Assembly (NCBI GenBank): GCA_038141705.1
Contig: JAYQIQ010000004.1
Coordinates: 62,001 to 126,000, forward strand
From: Eutrophomonas brisbanensis
Lineage (GTDB): Bacteria > Pseudomonadota > Gammaproteobacteria > Burkholderiales > Eutrophovitaceae
DNA: 64,000 nucleotides
Reading direction: 5' to 3'
Position 1 is the stretch's first letter, and every line of letters begins with the position of its first letter. The position numbers and the translations under genes were made by a program. The notes beneath the pieces were generated by a model. It ran no database searches and was not told the origin of the DNA. It saw nothing but the letters and a program-made list of their open reading frames with translations. This document shows positions 1 through 10,675 of the stretch, in pieces.

Positions 1-1
1 C

Positions 2-1393
2 ACTCCCGTCACGAAAGATCGACTTATTTATCTGACGCCCAATAAGTCGTACAAACTTCCGACCCCGCCGGCAATGAATAACCACGGTAACTACATTGTG
101 AGTTTGGGTAACGTAGTCCGCTGGCTTGGCGAACAAGCTGAATCCCTTGGGGTAGAGATTTACCCAGGTTTTGCGGCTTCCGAAGTGCTGTATGACGATC
201 AAGGTCGCGTCAAAGGTATCGCGACCGGTGATATGGGAATTGGAAAAAACGGCGAACAGTTAGATTCGTTCCAGCGAGGAATCGAGCTTCACGCAAAACA
301 TACGGTTTTTGCGGAAGGTTGCCGAGGTTCACTTACCAAAACACTTTTTGAAAAATTTAATCTCAGAGAAAATGCAAATCCTCAGACCTATGGGATCGGC
401 ATAAAAGAGTTATGGGAAGTGGACCCCGCCAAACACCAAGCGGGCTTAGTCGTACACTCCGTTGGATGGCCCCTTGATAAGGCAACTTATGGTGGGTCGT
501 TTCTTTACCACTTGGAAAACAATCAAGTCGCCGTCGGGTTTGTTGTGGGTCTCGATTATAAGAATCCCCATCTCTCCCCATTCGAGGAATTTCAACGGTT
601 TAAAACGCACCCTGATATTCGAGACACATTCGCTGGAGCACGACGAATCTCCTATGGTGCGCGAGCAATCTCAGAAGGCGGGATTCAATCGCTTCCTAAA
701 CTCACGTTTGGTGGAGGAACACTGATAGGAGACACCGCAGGGTTTCTGAATGTCCCAAAAATCAAGGGAACGCATACCGCGATGAAGTCGGGAATGCTCG
801 CCGCGGAATCGATTTTTGCTCAGTATGCAACGGACCAAACTTTTAGCAGCGAAGATTACCTCGATCGAATCAAAAAATCTTGGCTTTGGCCTGAATTATT
901 CTCTGTCCGAAATATTCGGCCAGCATTTCGCTGGGGTTTCTGGGCTGGAATGCTCTACTCTGCAATTGATACCTATCTCCTGAGAGGTCGCGCTCCTTGG
1001 ACGCTCAAGCATCACGCTGATCACTCGCAGTTAATGCCAGCGAAAAAAGCTAAGCCGATCGAGTATCCAAAACCAGATGGAGTGTTGACCTTTGATCGAC
1101 TCTCCTCTGTGTTTATATCAAACACGAATCATGAAGAGAATCAGCGTTGCCATTTACAACTAAAAAATCCGGATCAAGCGATCAACGTAAATTTAGCGCA
1201 GTTCAACTCACCCGAGTCGCGCTACTGTCCGGCCGGAGTATACGAAATTGTCGATGAGGCGAATGGGCCGAGGCTCCAGATAAACGCACAGAATTGCGTT
1301 CATTGCAAAACGTGCGACATCAAGGATCCCACACAAAATATTAATTGGGTTCCGCCCGAGGGTGGAGGTGGTCCGAACTATCCCAATATGTAA
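2..1393 (+). CDS. electron transfer flavoprotein-ubiquinone oxidoreductase, 5' partial
   Basis: Passes electrons from reduced ETF to the ubiquinone pool at the inner membrane, the last step of acyl-CoA dehydrogenase electron flow. The frame is already open at base 2 and runs through TPVTKDRLIYL and LPTPPAMNNHGNY, typical of the middle of ETF-QO, so the N-terminal FAD-binding part lies outside the window. The C-terminus carries the [4Fe-4S] cysteines (CPAGVYE, then CVHCKTC followed by DIKDPTQNI) and ends PEGGGGPNYPNM, as family members do. ETF subunits and acyl-CoA dehydrogenases lie within 6 kb on the other strand, which fits. Identification is secure; only the start is missing. Confidence 0.95.
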   Translation, partial: TPVTKDRLIYLTPNKSYKLPTPPAMNNHGNYIVSLGNVVRWLGEQAESLGVEIYPGFAASEVLYDDQGRVKGIATGDMGIGKNGEQLDSFQRGIELHAKHTVFAEGCRGSLTKTLFEKFNLRENANPQTYGIGIKELWEVDPAKHQAGLVVHSVGWPLDKATYGGSFLYHLENNQVAVGFVVGLDYKNPHLSPFEEFQRFKTHPDIRDTFAGARRISYGARAISEGGIQSLPKLTFGGGTLIGDTAGFLNVPKIKGTHTAMKSGMLAAESIFAQYATDQTFSSEDYLDRIKKSWLWPELFSVRNIRPAFRWGFWAGMLYSAIDTYLLRGRAPWTLKHHADHSQLMPAKKAKPIEYPKPDGVLTFDRLSSVFISNTNHEENQRCHLQLKNPDQAINVNLAQFNSPESRYCPAGVYEIVDEANGPRLQINAQNCVHCKTCDIKDPTQNINWVPPEGGGGPNYPNM

Positions 1394-1837
1394 CTAGGGT
1401 GTCCTGTACCAGGTCTGCGATCGACCAAAAATGGAGACGCCTAGATATCCACGAATCTCAAGAGAGAGCCCATCCTCGGATGGGGTAATCTTGCACTTAT
1501 AAATCTTCCCGTTCTTAGGATCCAAAACGAGTCCACCAGACCATACGCCATCTTCCTCAGTCAGCCCCCAAATAATGCGCATACCGACTACGGGTTGGTC
1601 CTTCAACTCGCCCTTGCATTTATCGCAAAGTTGGTCGGGGTTATCACCAGGGAGCGGAATAATATCTTTGATGACTCCGGTGAGCTCTCCATCAACCACT
1701 CGTAACTCTACAAACGATCGCTCTTTTCCGGTTTCATCATCGATTGTTTTCCAAACACCTTCAGGGGATGCGCCCCAGCTGATTACTGGAAACAAAACAA
1801 ATAGGAAACCTAGGAATAATTTACGAACAAATTGCAT
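1394..1837 (-). CDS. DUF2147 secreted protein
   Basis: A 147-residue protein with a clear signal peptide (about residues 1-22, ending ISWGA) followed by the DUF2147 pattern: SPEGVWKTIDDETGK near the start, a paired-cysteine motif CDKCKG, GMRIIWGL in the middle and LEIRGYLG near the end. The molecular function of the family is not known; members are periplasmic or surface-exposed. Its start codon shares one base with the stop of the upstream thioesterase gene (TAATG), so the two are probably translationally coupled. It ends directly against the convergent ETF-QO gene. Confidence 0.85.
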   Translation of the reverse strand: MQFVRKLFLGFLFVLFPVISWGASPEGVWKTIDDETGKERSFVELRVVDGELTGVIKDIIPLPGDNPDQLCDKCKGELKDQPVVGMRIIWGLTEEDGVWSGGLVLDPKNGKIYKCKITPSEDGLSLEIRGYLGVSIFGRSQTWYRTP

Positions 1838-2232
1838 TACTTGGAGCGATTGATTACTCGTGGCTTTCGGTTTTCATCAACCGCAACATATGTTAACGTT
1901 GCTTCGGTCACCTTCACGATTTCATGCAAAGACCTGCGCTGTGCAAAAACCTCAACATCAACGGTGATCGACGTTTTACCCACCTTCACAACATCCGCAT
2001 AAAAACTAACTAGATCACCGATCATCACGGGTTGTTTAAAAAGAAAAGAATTAACAGCGATGGTGACGATACGCCCTTTCGCTAACTGCGCAGCCGGAAT
2101 ACTTCCCGCAATATCCACCTGAGACATAATCCAGCCGCCAAAAATATCACCGCTGTAGTTCGCGGCTGACGGCATCGGAACCACGCGTAGCGTGGGATCT
2201 TTATCGATCGGAAGTGAGATTGAATCCGACAT
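1837..2232 (-). CDS. acyl-CoA thioesterase, hotdog fold (YciA-like)
   Basis: A 131-residue single hotdog-domain protein that should hydrolyse acyl-CoA esters to free acid and CoA. The early segment GDIFGGWIMSQVDIAG matches the YciA/BACH-type active-site helix, with the catalytic Asp in QVDIAG, followed by the KQPVMIGDLVSFYADV strand. It sits just downstream of a large acyl-CoA dehydrogenase gene on the same strand (20 bp gap) and overlaps the DUF2147 start. Context suggests CoA release or overflow control in acyl-CoA degradation. The exact chain-length preference cannot be read from sequence. Confidence 0.88.
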   Translation of the reverse strand: MSDSISLPIDKDPTLRVVPMPSAANYSGDIFGGWIMSQVDIAGSIPAAQLAKGRIVTIAVNSFLFKQPVMIGDLVSFYADVVKVGKTSITVDVEVFAQRRSLHEIVKVTEATLTYVAVDENRKPRVINRSK

Positions 2233-2252
2233 CTTGGTAATTTCAGCAGACG

Positions 2253-4048
2253 TTAGAAATAACTTTCATCGAGCGCTAGAATCGTCATCGAGCCCCCAAC
2301 AATTTGATCTCTAAACGTAAACGCAGTAGCTAAGATATTTTCAACGTAGAATCGAGCGGTCGCCATTTTTCCACGGTAAAACTTTTCGTTAGCGGCGCCA
2401 CTATCTAACTGACGTTTTGCAATCACGGCGGCTCGCGCCATCGTCCAGGCACCACAAACGACACCAAATAACCGCAATAATGGTACAGCTCCCGCTGAGG
2501 CTGCCTCTGCGCTTTCAACATAGTTCGCTACTGACCAGTCCACCGATTCCTTCAACGCATCGAGCGCGTCACTGAATTTCTTGGCAATAACCGTTATTCC
2601 AGGATGATCCGAAAATTGGCCAAGTTCAGACTTAAGCTGATACATCTCATCGATGAGAGCAAGTGCGGTCACACCTTTTTCAAAAGCGATCTTTCTCCCC
2701 ATCAGGTCATTCGCCTGAATTCCAGTGGTTCCCTCGTAGATCGTCGTAATACGAGCATCACGCAAATGCTGGGCTGCACCGGTTTCTTCAACGAACCCCA
2801 TTCCCCCATGGATTTGCACTCCAAGAGACGCGATTTCAATGGATTGTTCCGTGCTCCAACCCTTTACCACAGGTGTTAAAAGATCAAATAAATTTTGATA
2901 CTTGAGTTTTTCACCGGCATCCTCGTGATGAAGCGCGCGATCAAGATAGGAGCACGCCTGCACCGCCAAAGCTCGCATGGCTTCCACTTGAGACTTCATG
3001 GTTAAGAGCATTCGGCGAACGTCAGGATGATGAATGATGGAAACTCTATCTCCTACTTTGTCGCCAATCTTTCGGCCCTGAACCCTGCCCTTCGCGTACT
3101 CAGCAGCCCTTTGATAAGCACGCTCCGCAATCGCCACACCCTCAATACCAACTTCTAAGCGAGCAAAATTCATCATGGTGAACATGTACTGCAATCCACG
3201 ATTCTCTTCCCCGACTAAATAACCAATTGCCCCGTCACCATCACCGTAAGCCATTACACAGGTCGGGCTCGCATGAATCCCCAGTTTGTGCTCAATCGAC
3301 ACACACTTCACATCGTTTCGCTCCCCGAGGCTTCCATCTTCGTTAACCAAGTATTTCGGAACGACAAATAAAGAGATTCCCTTCACGCCCTCTGGGGCAT
3401 CCGGAGTTCTCGCGAGCACCAAGTGAACAATATTGCTCGCCATATTGTGCTCACCCCAGGTGATGTAAATCTTCGTTCCAAAAATTCGATAATGATCTCC
3501 TTCGGGAACAGCCCTAGAGCGGACAGCCGATAGATCCGATCCTGCTTGCGGTTCTGTGAGATTCATCGTCCCAGACCACTCTCCACTGACCAACTTAGGC
3601 AAGTACGTATGCTGTTGCTCTGGAGTTCCATGTCGCTTGATTGCTTGAATCGCACCCGCAGTCAGCATCGGACAAAGTGCAAACGACATACACGCAGCGT
3701 TCCACATCTCAGAGGTCAGAACTCCCACCGTATGTGGCAACCCTTGACCACCCCATTTCGGATCATTAACCAATCCCCCCAACCGGCTTCAGAGAATTGT
3801 TTGTACGCTTCTGCAAAACCAGGCGCTGGCGTAACCTCGTGATTTTCCAGTTTGGCTCCCGCTTGATCACCGGGCCAATTGAGGGGATCCAATACTCCCG
3901 TCGCAAATTTTCCAGCTTCCTCGACGATTGCACCAACCAAATCTACACTCACGTCTTCACATCCAGGTAACCGCTGAATTTCCTCTAGGCCAACCAGTTC
4001 GTTGACCACAAATTGCATATCCTCTGAAGGAGCTTGATAAACAGACAT
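2253..4048 (-). CDS. acyl-CoA dehydrogenase, large DmdC/FadE type (one frameshift)
   Basis: FAD enzyme of about 598 residues that oxidises acyl-CoA to enoyl-CoA and feeds ETF. The N-terminal part (from 4048) and the main part are in different frames. They join within a run of six G at about 3775-3780, where a seventh G would give the family motif GWGGLVNDPKWGGQGLP. Later motifs include MNLTEPQAGSDLSAV, the IYITWGEHN substrate region, QIHGGMGFVEE and a C-terminal ACAD extension ending ALDESYF. Length and C-terminal extension match the subgroup that includes 3-methylmercaptopropionyl-CoA dehydrogenase (DmdC); substrate is not proven. Downstream thioesterase and upstream etfA suggest one operon. 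I treat the break as a homopolymer error. Confidence 0.88.
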
Positions 4049-4076
4049 TCCGATTCCTTTTTACTTAAACCGCTCG

Positions 4077-5006
4077 TTAGATCGAATCCGTGAGTTGCGG
4101 TATGACCTCGAACAAATCTCCTACCAAACCATAGTCAGCCACCTGAAAAATTGGCGCCTCTTCATCCTTATTGATGGCGACGATGACTTTACTATCCTTC
4201 ATGCCAGCCAAGTGCTGAATTGCACCGGAGATTCCCACAGCGATATATAGTTCGGGGGCTACCACTTTTCCGGTTTGACCGACTTGGTAATCGTTTGGCA
4301 CAAATCCGGAATCCACCGCCGCGCGAGAAGCGCCAACCGCTGCTCCGAGCTTATCGGCAAGCTGCTCAAGCATCCCGAAGTTTTCTCCGCTTCCCATACC
4401 ACGACCGCCCGACACAATAATGCGCGCCGCTGTTAATTCTGGTCTTACAGATTTGGTTAACTCTTGACCAACTAAACTGGAAAGCCCAGTTGGAGTTTGC
4501 GTTGCTCCATCTTCAATTGAAGCTGAACCGCCCTCTCCACTTGCCGCATCAAATCCAGTTGATCGAACTGTAATAACCTTGATCGCATCGGAGGACTGCA
4601 CCGTTGCGAGCGCATTACCAGCATAAATCGGCCGAACAAATGTGTCATCGCTCTCAACAGCCGTTATGTCAGAGATCTGCGCTACATCAAGCATGGCAGC
4701 GACTCGTGGCATCACGTTTTTCCCAAAACTGGTCGCCGGTGCAAGAACGTGCGTATACCCTTTGGCCAATGGCACGATCACATTAGCGACTTCTTCAGCG
4801 AGCGGATGCGCGCAAGCGTCACTCTCAATCAAAATAACCTTTGTCACTCCGTTGATTTTTGCAGCTTGCTCAGCAGCACCGCGACACCCATGTCCCACTA
4901 CAACTACGTGAAGCTCACCACCAATCTTCTGCGCCGCCGTGACCGTGTTGAGAACAGCTGGTCGGATACTAGTGTTGTCGTGCTCCGCTACGATAAGAAT
5001 ACCCAT
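4077..5006 (-). CDS. etfA: electron transfer flavoprotein subunit alpha
   Basis: A 309-residue ETF alpha subunit that binds FAD and shuttles electrons from acyl-CoA dehydrogenases to ETF-QO. The N-terminal domain begins MGILIVAEHDN. The C-terminal FAD-binding domain shows SGGRGMGSGENF, then GASRAAVDSGFVPNDYQVGQTGK and YIAVGISGAIQHLAGM, with INKDEEAPIFQVADYGLVGD at the end, all diagnostic. Its start overlaps the etfB stop by one base, the usual etfBA coupling. The gene is intact, unlike its partner. Confidence 0.97.
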   Translation of the reverse strand: MGILIVAEHDNTSIRPAVLNTVTAAQKIGGELHVVVVGHGCRGAAEQAAKINGVTKVILIESDACAHPLAEEVANVIVPLAKGYTHVLAPATSFGKNVMPRVAAMLDVAQISDITAVESDDTFVRPIYAGNALATVQSSDAIKVITVRSTGFDAASGEGGSASIEDGATQTPTGLSSLVGQELTKSVRPELTAARIIVSGGRGMGSGENFGMLEQLADKLGAAVGASRAAVDSGFVPNDYQVGQTGKVVAPELYIAVGISGAIQHLAGMKDSKVIVAINKDEEAPIFQVADYGLVGDLFEVIPQLTDSI

Positions 5007-5754
5007 TAAATCACCTTCGCTTCATTTTTTAATTTATCGACTAACGCTTCAACGCTCGCAACTTTTTGACCCGCGCTTCTCACCGGCGGCTCCACCACTT
5101 TGACCGTTTTAATCCTGGTAGTCATTTCGACACGGAGCGCTTGTGGTGTGAGCGTCTCAATCGGCTTCTTCTTCGCCTTCATGATATTGGGGAGCGTCAC
5201 ATAACGCGGCTCATTGAGCCGCAAATCGGTTGTCACAATTGCAGGCAATTTCACCGAGATAGTCTCGAGGCCACCATCGATTTCTCGCGTAACCTGAGCT
5301 TCCTCACCATTTACCGTCACCTTTGAAGCAAATGTTGCCTGAGCCCAACCAAGCTTCGCAGCAAGCATTTGCCCGGTCTGATTAAAATCATCATCGATGG
5401 CTTGCTTCCCCATGATGACCATTTTTGGATTTTCTTTTTCGACAAGTTTTCTAAGACCTTTGCAACCCCAAGCGGTTGGGTCTCCTCATTCGTCTCAACT
5501 AAGTAAGCTCGATCAGCACCGAGTGCCAACGCGGTTCTCAACGTTTCTTGGCATGCTGTGACCCCAATTGAAACCGCCACAATTTCCGTCACCACTCCCG
5601 CCTCTTTCAGTCGAACGGCTTCCTCTACCGCGATTTCATCAAACGGATTCATCGACATTTTGACGTTCGAAATCTCGACACCCGAGTTATCAGATTTCAC
5701 ACGGACTTTTACGTTGTAATCAACAACGCGCTTAACTGGGACTAACACCTTCAT
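5006..5754 (-). CDS. etfB: electron transfer flavoprotein subunit beta (one frameshift)
   Basis: Beta subunit of ETF, about 249 residues, binding AMP structurally and docking acyl-CoA dehydrogenases. The N-terminal frame from 5754 starts MKVLVPVKRVVDYNVKVRVK and includes MNPFDEIAVEEAVRLKE and LALGADRAYLVE. The remainder continues in another frame as MVIMGKQAIDDDFNQTGQML and AAKLGWAQATFAS. The switch lies at about 5448-5453, where one A is missing from a short A run; restoring it gives a continuous LVEKENPKMVIMGKQ segment. Located immediately upstream of etfA. Almost certainly one functional gene with a sequencing indel. Confidence 0.93.
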
Positions 5755-5879
5755 GGTTTTTACCTAACCTATCGTTTTAAATATCAATTTGAACCAAAAT
5801 AAACGTTATATTTTACCGCACTGCAGCACTTTTTGCCTCAATCGGACTTATACAAAAAGGCTATATCGTTAGAACACGA

Positions 5880-7510
5880 CTAACTTTGCGATAACAAACG
5901 CTCTCGGAGCACATTTTTCTGGATTTTTCCAGTAGATGTTTTCGGTAAAGAACCAAAAACAACTGCTTTCGGACACTTGAAACGCGCCATACGTTCCCTG
6001 CAAAAATCAATAATCTCAGTTTCCGTCGTTTCAATGTCGGCATTTTTTAACTCAACAAATGCACATGGGACTTCTCCCCATTTTTCGTCCGCTTTCGCAA
6101 CAACCGCAGCTGCCAATATGTTGGGATGGGTAAACAAAATATCTTCAATTTCAATTGTCGAAATATTTTCACCACCAGAAATAATGATGTCTTTAGATCG
6201 ATCCTTAATTTTGACGTAACCCTCTTTATCAATCACGGCCAGATCGCCCGTGTGGAACCAACCCCCTTCGAACGCGGCTTGAGTTGCTTTGGGGTTTTTG
6301 AGGTACCCCTTCATGACAATATTTCCTCGGAAGAAAATCTCGCCAATCGTCTCTCCATCTCTTGGAACCGGCTGCATAGTCTCTGGATCAAGCACATCCA
6401 TTCCCTCCTGCACAATGTATCGCACGCCTTGACGTCCATTTTTTTGAACTCGAGCATCGACACCTTGCTCTTCCCATTCGGGATGCTGCGCGCACACTGA
6501 CGCAGGGCCATAAACTTCAGTGAGGCCATACACGTGGGTCAAATCGATTCCGATTTTTTCTGCACCTTCGATAACCGCTTTTGGGGGCGCGGCACCAGCG
6601 ATCATCCCCTTCACCCTATGCAAAATTCCATCGCGTAACTCCTCGGGCGCATTAATTAACATGTTGTATACGATCGGCGCGCCACACATATGACTCACGT
6701 TGTGTTCCTTGATGAGCGGAAAAATCACAGTCGGATCCACACGACGCAGACAAACATTTGTCCCGATGACTGCTGCAACCGTCCACGGAAAACACCAACC
6801 ATTACAATGGAACATCGGCAAGGTCCAAAGATACCTCGGAAAATGTGGCATCGGCCATGTAACGATGTTTCCTAGCGCATTTAGATAGGCGCCGCGGTGA
6901 TGGGTGACTACGCCCTTTGGGTCCCCGGTTGTTCCAGAGGTGTAAGAGAGCGCGATCGCATCCCACTCATCAGCGGGCAAACTCCATTCGTAATTCACAT
7001 CCCCACTTTTAAAAAGTCCTCGTAGCCAATCGTTCCAATCAGTTTCGAATCATTAATATTTCTGTCCTCAATATCGATTACGACCGGTTTTTTATTGAGC
7101 CGACTTAACGCATCTGCCATCACTTCAGAAAACTCGGCATCTACGAATACCACTTTTGCTTCGCCATGCTCGAGCATAAAAGCAATCGCGGCGGCATCAA
7201 GTCGTGTATTGAGCGCATTGATAACGGCACCCGTCATCGGAATCGCGTAGTGCGCTTCAAACATCGCGGGTGTGTTCGGACAAATAATCGCAACCGTGTC
7301 TCCCCTTGATATACCAAGCTTGGATAAAGCTGAGGCAAACTGCTTACATCGATCATAGGTTTGACGCCAAGTCGATCGATAGTCATCATAAATAACTGCA
7401 AGTCGATCAGGGTATACGTCTGATGCCCACTTAATGAGCGATAGCGGAGATAACGCTGCAAAGTTGCCAGCGTTTTTATCAAGATTTGTGTCGTAAGGAC
7501 TGAGCGGCAT
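5880..7510 (-). CDS. acyl-CoA synthetase, AMP-binding, DmdB-like (one frameshift)
   Basis: ANL-superfamily ligase of about 543 residues that activates a carboxylic acid with ATP to the acyl-CoA. The N-terminal part begins MPLSPYDTNLDKNAGNFAAL. The second frame contains the AMP-binding P-loop SYTSGTTGDPKGVV, then VYGLTEVYGP, the GWFHTGDLAVID hinge and KTSTGKIQKNVLRE with the catalytic Lys. The frames meet at about 7005-7012, where one A missing from an A run explains the break (restored: FLKSGDVNYEWSLP). The family includes medium-chain acyl-CoA and 3-methylmercaptopropionate-CoA ligases (DmdB). Etf genes and a DmdC-like dehydrogenase lie just downstream on the same strand. Confidence 0.9.
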
Positions 7511-7530
7511 TAAAAGTGTCTTTCTACGTC

Positions 7531-8890
7531 TTAGTGATTAAACGCAATATCGATTGCCTGACTAACATGATCGACTGGGATCACTTGAATATCCGTTGAT
7601 TTGGTTTTGGGCGCATTTGCCTTTGGTACGATCGCCGACTTAAATCCCAATTTAGCTGCTTCCTTCAATCGATCAACACCACGCTGCACCGGTCGCACCT
7701 CACCCGCTAGACCGATTTCACCAAACGCTACCGTTTTATCTCGAACCGGTTTGCCTTTGAGAGAGGAAACAATTGCCAATAACATGGGTAAGTCCGCTGC
7801 AGGTTCATTAATTTTTCACACCCCCGACGGCATTGATAAATACATCTTGGTCAAACGCAGCAATGCCTGCATGACGATGCAGAACCGCCAGTAACATCGC
7901 GAGCCTATTTTGCTCAAGACCAACCGTTAATCGTCGTGAGTTAGGCGAGTGGGATTCATCCACGAGCGCTTGCAGTTCGACCAGTAACGGTCGTGTGCCC
8001 TCTTGTGTAACCATCACAATCGATCCCGAAACCTGCCGCTCGTGCTGCGATAAAAATAACGCCGACGGATTCGACACACCCTTGAGCCCTCGATCCGTCA
8101 TCGCAAATACACCGAGCTCATTAACCGCTCCAAACCGGTTCTTGATAGCTCGTACCAACCTAAAGCTGGAGTGAGTATCCCCCTCGAAATACAACACGGT
8201 GTCTACAATGTGCTCGAGAACTCGAGGACCCGCGATTGCCCCTTCTTTTGTAACATGTCCAACCAACACCAAAGTTGTGTTGCTTGACTTCGCAAACCGA
8301 GTCAATTGAGCTGCACACTCCCTCACCTGAGCAACACTTCCTGGAGCAGATTGAAGTGCCTCGGAATAAATGGTTTGAATCGAGTCGACCACTACGACCT
8401 CAGGCTTATTTTTTCCGATAACCGCGAGAATACGTTCGAGCTGAATTTCCGATAGTAAGTCCAAGCGTTGGGACTGAATTTGAAGCCTTTTCGCACGAAG
8501 TCCGATCTGTTGCGCCGACTCCTCACCACTAACGTAAATAACCTTATGACGCTCACTCATTTCAATAAGTGCCTGCAGTAACAGGGTGGACTTGCCGATA
8601 CCCGGATCCCCGCCAATCAGCACAACACCACCTTGAACCAACCCCCCACCCAGTGAGCGATCTAGCTCCGAAATTCCAGTCAGGTAGCGAGGCTCTTCGG
8701 CTGCGTCTACGTTTTCTAAGCGTACAAGCTCGGTATTTTTATTAAGCGGCTGATATCTAGATGCTGTTTCTTTTTCAGCGACCGTCTCAGTAAGCGTGTT
8801 CCAACTTTGACAGTGTGGGCACTGGCCCGCCCATTTTTGAGTCTGTCCACCACAATCCGTACATACGTAAACTGTTCGCGCTTTAGCCAT
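7531..8890 (-). CDS. radA: DNA repair protein RadA (one frameshift)
   Basis: RecA-like ATPase/branch-migration protein of about 452 residues acting in recombination intermediates. It starts with a four-cysteine zinc finger (CTDCGG ... CPHCQSW), then Walker A GGDPGIGKST, Walker B VVVDSIQT and the RadA-specific KNRFG motif. The C-terminal Lon-like domain (KGKPVRDKTVAFGEIGLAGE, then VPKANAPK) is in another frame. The break is an extra A in a run of five at about 7815-7820; with four A the text reads GGVKINEPAADLPMLLAI. One base separates its start from the alr stop, so they are co-transcribed. Confidence 0.94.
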
Positions 8891-8891
8891 A

Positions 8892-9959
8892 TCAATACAA
8901 ATTAAATCGCACGCGACGGTTCACACGCGTTAAAAGTTCATAAGAAATAGTGCCCGCGGACATGGCCACCTCCTCCACCGGCAAACCATCGCCCCACAAA
9001 ACCACTTTCGTTCCAATCTTTGCATGATCAATATGCGTAATATCAACCTGAAGCGTATCCATCGACACGCGCCCAATTAACTTCGATCGCACCCCATCGA
9101 CCAACACTGGAGTACCGGTTGACGCACTGCGCGGATAACCATCTCCATATCCTCCCGCTACGATAGCGATTCGCTGACGCTCAGTTGCTTGATAGGTTCG
9201 TCCATACCCCACAGTATCGCCCTTCTCGAGGTTTTGTATACCGATAATCTCAGATCTCAATGTCATCGCAGGCTTGAGACTCAAACTCTCAGCGGAGACA
9301 CCGCTAATCGGTGATGCGCCATAGAGCATGATTCCAGGTCTCACCCACGCCTCACTCTCACCACCGAAACGAATCAATGAAGCGGAGTTTGAACAAGATA
9401 ATGGGAGGTTATGTTTTTTTGCTATTTCTTTGATGAGATTCGCCTGCCACGATACTCCGCTCTCACCATCCGCGTCCGCAAAATGCGTCATCAAAACGAT
9501 ATCTCGAACATTGCGACTCGATCGCAAGGTTTCGAGCAGTTCCTCCACCAGACCCAACGGGATACCCAGCCGATTCATCCCGGTGTTAACTTTTAAGAAA
9601 ATGTTTAGGGGCTTACTGAGCTTCGCTGCCACCAACATCTGCGATTGCTCAACCGCATGGATCACTAGATCAAACTTGCGAGCCGATGCCTCCTGAAGTT
9701 CGGCACTATCAAAAACTCCTTCGAGTAACAGAATTCGCCGTAAGTCTCCCTGGTCCCTGATAAACGATGCTGACTCAATTTCAATTACAGAGAATCCATC
9801 CAGTCCATTAAGCGCGGGGATTACGCGATGCAACCCGTGACCGTAGGCGTCTGCTTTTACGACTCCAAATAAACGTGCACCTGACGCACGCGTTTTAGCA
9901 ACCGCGGCGTTATGCTTCAAGGCTTTTAGATTAATTTCTGCTGTGAGTGGTCTCGCCAT
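8892..9959 (-). CDS. alr: alanine racemase
   Basis: PLP enzyme of 355 residues interconverting L- and D-alanine for peptidoglycan. The PLP lysine is Lys35 in VVKADAYGHG. Other landmarks are KVNTGMNRLG, MTHFADAD, the PGIMLYGASP segment and the catalytic-tyrosine motif VGYGRTYQA, ending with GRVSMDTLQVDIT. Length is typical. It lies between udg and radA on the same strand, and radA begins one base after its stop. Confidence 0.96.
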   Translation of the reverse strand: MARPLTAEINLKALKHNAAVAKTRASGARLFGVVKADAYGHGLHRVIPALNGLDGFSVIEIESASFIRDQGDLRRILLLEGVFDSAELQEASARKFDLVIHAVEQSQMLVAAKLSKPLNIFLKVNTGMNRLGIPLGLVEELLETLRSSRNVRDIVLMTHFADADGESGVSWQANLIKEIAKKHNLPLSCSNSASLIRFGGESEAWVRPGIMLYGASPISGVSAESLSLKPAMTLRSEIIGIQNLEKGDTVGYGRTYQATERQRIAIVAGGYGDGYPRSASTGTPVLVDGVRSKLIGRVSMDTLQVDITHIDHAKIGTKVVLWGDGLPVEEVAMSAGTISYELLTRVNRRVRFNLY

Positions 9960-9972
9960 TAATGATCTATTC

Positions 9973-10675
9973 TCACTGCTGTATTTTTTTATCCATCAAA
10001 TCCATTGCAAAACATAAATCTTTCCAGGCCTTTGCCTTATCTAACTGATTACGCAACAAATACGCGGGATGATAAGTCACCACGGCAGAAATATTTTTAT
10101 AACGATGCTCCACACCCCGATAACTCGCAAGCGTTCCATCCCCTCCTATGATCCGATGGGCCGCAACCTTTCCAAGTAATACGATGACTTGGGGCGCAAT
10201 CAAATCGATTTGTTGGTCTAGAAAACTAGAGCATGCATCAACTTCATCTGGCTCTGGATTACGATTTCCTGGAGGCCGACATTTCACAACATTGGCAATG
10301 TAGACATTCTCTCTTCTATTCAGGCGCATTGCGAGCAACATGTTGTCCAGTAACTGTCCAGCGCGCCCGACAAATGGTTCGCCACGTTCGTCCTCCTCGG
10401 CTCCAGGTCCCTCTCCAATAAATAGCCAATTGGCAGCCGGATCACCAACGCCGACAACAACCTTTTTTCTGCTCTCACAGAGCTTACACCGATCACAAGA
10501 CTCAATGGTCGTTTTCAGAGCGCCCCAGTCACCCGATGCATTCGAAGAAATTTTGCGTGCATTCAGATCATCGCTCGATGAACCCTCTCCACTCGGCTCG
10601 ATCCTTCCCGACGTCTCTTAGTTTCCAGCGGGGAGTAATCCCGAGCTCAAATAATATTTCCTCGCGCGTGCTCAT
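9973..10675 (-). CDS. udg: uracil-DNA glycosylase, family 4 (one frameshift)
   Basis: Removes uracil from DNA; a family 4-type Fe-S glycosylase of about 233 residues. The first frame starts MSTREEILFELGITPRWKLR from an ATG that overlaps the rimI stop (ATGA), typical of betaproteobacterial members. The main frame then gives an acidic linker, the cluster cysteines SCDRCKLCESRKK, the motif IGEGPGAEEDERGEPFVGRA, then VVKCRPPGNRNPEPDE and the C-terminal TYHPAYLLRN with the active-site His. One surplus base between about 10590 and 10615, within the linker, shifts the frame. The gene length minus one base is divisible by three, which supports a single insertion. Confidence 0.88.

Noticed and set aside
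5440..5460. Programmed ribosomal frameshifting as the cause of the split genes
   Set aside because: Breaks occur in many unrelated housekeeping genes with no common slippery heptamer or downstream structure, and both directions of shift are needed. Sequence error is simpler.
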